Source: Neisseriaceae bacterium (GTDB taxonomy: Bacteria > Pseudomonadota > Gammaproteobacteria > Burkholderiales > Chromobacteriaceae). Taken from it: a stretch of 64,000 bases of DNA. The translations under genes and the position numbers were made by a program. This document shows, piece after piece, positions 62,229-64,000 of the stretch (positions are counted from its first letter, which is position 1; each line of letters begins with the position of its first letter). The DNA is taken from assembly GCA_027489245.1 (NCBI GenBank), contig JAIYAC010000025.1, forward strand, positions 1 to 64,000, read 5' to 3'. The notes beneath the pieces were generated by a model. That model searched no databases and had not been told where the DNA came from. It worked only from the letters and a program-made list of their open reading frames with translations.

Positions 62229-63017
62229 TTAGTGGCTGCCGCCCAGGTAGGCTGCGATAACGTCCGGGTTCACGCGGATTTCATCCGGTGTGCCGTCGCC
62301 GATTTTCTTGCCGTAATCCAGCACCACGATGCGGTCGGAGATATCCATCACCACGCCCATGTCGTGCTCGATCAGTACGATGGTGGTGCCGAACTCGTCG
62401 TTCACATCCAGGATAAAGCGGCACATATCCTGCTTTTCTTCCACGTTCATGCCGGCCATCGGTTCGTCCAGCAGTAGCATGGTGGGCTCGGCCGCCAGGG
62501 CGCGTGCCAGCTCTACGCGCTTTTGCAGGCCGTAGGGCAGGCGGCCCACCGGGGTTTTGCGGATGTGCTGGATCTCCAGAAAATCGATGATCTTTTCCAC
62601 ATAGGCACGCTGGGCAATTTCCTCGCGCTGGGCGCGGCCCCAGTACAGGGCTTGCTGGATAAAGTTGGCGCGCATTTTCAGGTTGCGCCCGGTCATGATG
62701 TTGTCCAGCACGCTCATGCCCTTGAACAGCGCAATGTTCTGGAAGGTGCGGGCGATGCCCTGGCGGGCGGCTTCGTGCGGGCGCATGCGGTCGCGTGTTT
62801 TGCCGCGGTACACCACGTGGCCTTGTTGCGGGTGGTAGACGCCGTTAATGACGTTCAGCATGGAGCTTTTGCCAGCACCATTGGGCCCGATGATGGACAG
62901 GATCTCGTGCTCGCGTACTTCCAGGCTGATATTGGACAGGGCTTTCACGCCGCCAAAGGAGAGCGAGATGGCCTCGGCCTGCAGGATAACGTCGCCGATT
63001 TTGCGGTGCTGGGTCAT
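62229..63017 (-). CDS. Branched-chain-type ABC transporter ATPase (LivG-like)
   Basis: This ATPase has 262 residues: Walker A GPNGAGKSS, Q-loop IARTFQNIALF, signature LPYGLQKRVELARAL, Walker B MLLLDEPMAGMN and LIEHDMGVVMDISD. The start overlaps the stop of the preceding ligase by four bases (ATGA), which ties the ligase into the operon. Confidence 0.92.
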   Translation of the reverse strand: MTQHRKIGDVILQAEAISLSFGGVKALSNISLEVREHEILSIIGPNGAGKSSMLNVINGVYHPQQGHVVYRGKTRDRMRPHEAARQGIARTFQNIALFKGMSVLDNIMTGRNLKMRANFIQQALYWGRAQREEIAQRAYVEKIIDFLEIQHIRKTPVGRLPYGLQKRVELARALAAEPTMLLLDEPMAGMNVEEKQDMCRFILDVNDEFGTTIVLIEHDMGVVMDISDRIVVLDYGKKIGDGTPDEIRVNPDVIAAYLGGSH

Positions 63018-64000
63018 GCGGCCTCCGAGGTGATGGCAGGGTAGGTCTTGGCGTCACGAATCTGCAGAGTGGCACGCAGGTTGCCGCTGCGGCCGTCTTC
63101 GAATTTCACCACGGTGTCGATGCTGCACGCCTGGCTGCCGTCGTACAGGGCTTCGATCAGCGGGGCATAGCGTTCGGCAATGAACTTGCGGCGCACCTTG
63201 CGGGTGCGGGTGAGCTCGCCATCATCGGCGTCCAGCTCCTTGTGCAGGATCAGGAAACGCTTGATCTGGCTACCATGCAGCTTGGGGTCGCGCGCCAGGT
63301 CGGCGTTCATTTTTTCGATGCACTCGCGGATCAGCTCGTACACCGGTGCCTGGCCGGCCAGATCGGTGTAGCCGGTGTAGGGCAGGCCGCGCTTTTCGGC
63401 CCAGTTGCCTACCGCGGTGAGGTCGATATTGATGAAGGCTGTGGTGTAATCCTGGCCATCGCCAAACGCCACCACTTCCTTGATGTGCTGAAAGAACTTC
63501 AGCTTGTTTTCCAGGTATTTGGGGGCAAACAGGCTGCCGTTGGTCAGCCGGCCTACGTCTTTGGCGCGGTCGATGATTTTCAGCTGGCCATCTTCGTCGA
63601 AGTAGCCGGCATCGCCGCTGTACACCCAGCCTTCGGCGTTACGGGTTTCATTGGTTGCGTCCGGGCGCTTCCAGTAGCTGTGGAAGGTGCCGGGGCCGCG
63701 GAACAGCACCTCGCCGTTATCGGCAATTTTCACCTCAACGCCCGGCACCGGCACGCCAACCGTGTCCGGTTTTACCTTGTCGTTGGGGTGCACGCATACC
63801 ATCACGTAGGCTTCGGTCTGGCCGTACAGCTGCTTGATGTTCACGCCGATGGCGCGGTAGAAGTCGAACAGCTCGGGCCCGATGGCCTCGCCGGCGGTAT
63901 AGGCCAGCTTCAGGCGGGTAAAACCCAGCACGTTCTTGACCGGGCCGTACACCAGATACTCGCCCAGTTTGTAGCCCAGGCGGTCCCAGAACCCTACCGG
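63014..64000 (-). CDS. AMP-forming long-chain acyl-CoA synthetase, 5' end outside the window
   Basis: The reading frame stays open to the window edge, so only the C-terminal 328 residues are seen. They include LAYTAGEAIGPELFDFYRAIG, YGQTEAYV, GWVYSGDAGYFDEDGQ, DRAKDVGRL and LTRTRKVRRKFIAERY, which place it in the long FadD/FAA1-like branch of acyl-CoA synthetases. It is the first visible gene of the transporter cluster and overlaps livG-like by four bases. A GTG at 63952 is internal, not the start. This type of ligase plus transporter plus PaaK-like arrangement recurs in betaproteobacteria. The substrate is unknown. Confidence 0.85.
   Translation of the reverse strand, partial: PVGFWDRLGYKLGEYLVYGPVKNVLGFTRLKLAYTAGEAIGPELFDFYRAIGVNIKQLYGQTEAYVMVCVHPNDKVKPDTVGVPVPGVEVKIADNGEVLFRGPGTFHSYWKRPDATNETRNAEGWVYSGDAGYFDEDGQLKIIDRAKDVGRLTNGSLFAPKYLENKLKFFQHIKEVVAFGDGQDYTTAFINIDLTAVGNWAEKRGLPYTGYTDLAGQAPVYELIRECIEKMNADLARDPKLHGSQIKRFLILHKELDADDGELTRTRKVRRKFIAERYAPLIEALYDGSQACSIDTVVKFEDGRSGNLRATLQIRDAKTYPAITSEAA

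Overview
The window is GC-rich bacterial chromosome, most consistent with a betaproteobacterium of the Neisseriales (Chromobacteriaceae-like: Vogesella, Chromobacterium, Aquitalea). The genus is inferred from protein character, gene order and GC content, because no rRNA lies in the window. Genes are densely packed on both strands. There is no prophage, insertion sequence, CRISPR array or integron. Most of the window is housekeeping and catabolic DNA.

Layout. 44-119: tRNA-Asn. 218-1075: periplasmic binding-protein gene broken by an in-frame TAG. 1221-5596: alaS, recX, recA. 5840-10980: hrcA, mltB, dnaX, ybaB, recR. 11056-15613 (minus): dapE, an ArsC/YffB-like gene, pilU, fadD. 15898-24978 (plus): the rimP-nusA-infB-rbfA-truB-rpsO-pnp translation/RNA cluster with a leader terminator. 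25126-32067: an acetate permease pair (actP, yjcH), an acyl-CoA ligase and a divergent PAS hybrid kinase plus OmpR-type regulator. 32083-34209: an oxidoreductase and an orphan response regulator. 34725-40923: the arginine succinyltransferase (AST) operon, order C-F-G-D-B. 41423-44910: livHMGF. 45008-49767: ydcF-like, cinA-like, rsgA, rhlE. 50102-56053 (minus): valine degradation from isobutyryl-CoA to propionyl-CoA. 56311-64000 (minus): a second branched-chain-type ABC transporter with its own binding protein, flanked by two AMP-forming ligases.

The most striking signal is a short dispersed repeat. By eye I count 42 exact copies of the 10-mer GTTGGCCGCA on both strands, often extended to RGGTTGGCCGCA, where chance predicts well under one. 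Copies lie between genes, sometimes as inverted pairs that form terminator stems, and also inside genes, where they read as Leu-Ala-Ala or Ala-Ala-Asn in poorly conserved tails and linkers. This is how DNA uptake sequences behave in Neisseriaceae, but the word differs from the Neisseria and Pasteurellaceae sequences I know. I propose it as a candidate uptake-sequence dialect.

Other signals: a 31-bp bipartite site shared by the actP-yjcH and acyl-CoA ligase promoters; a PsrA-like operator before fadD; a LiuR-like operator before mmsA; and a local family of CACGAAA inverted repeats that fills several gene junctions between 52 and 58 kb.
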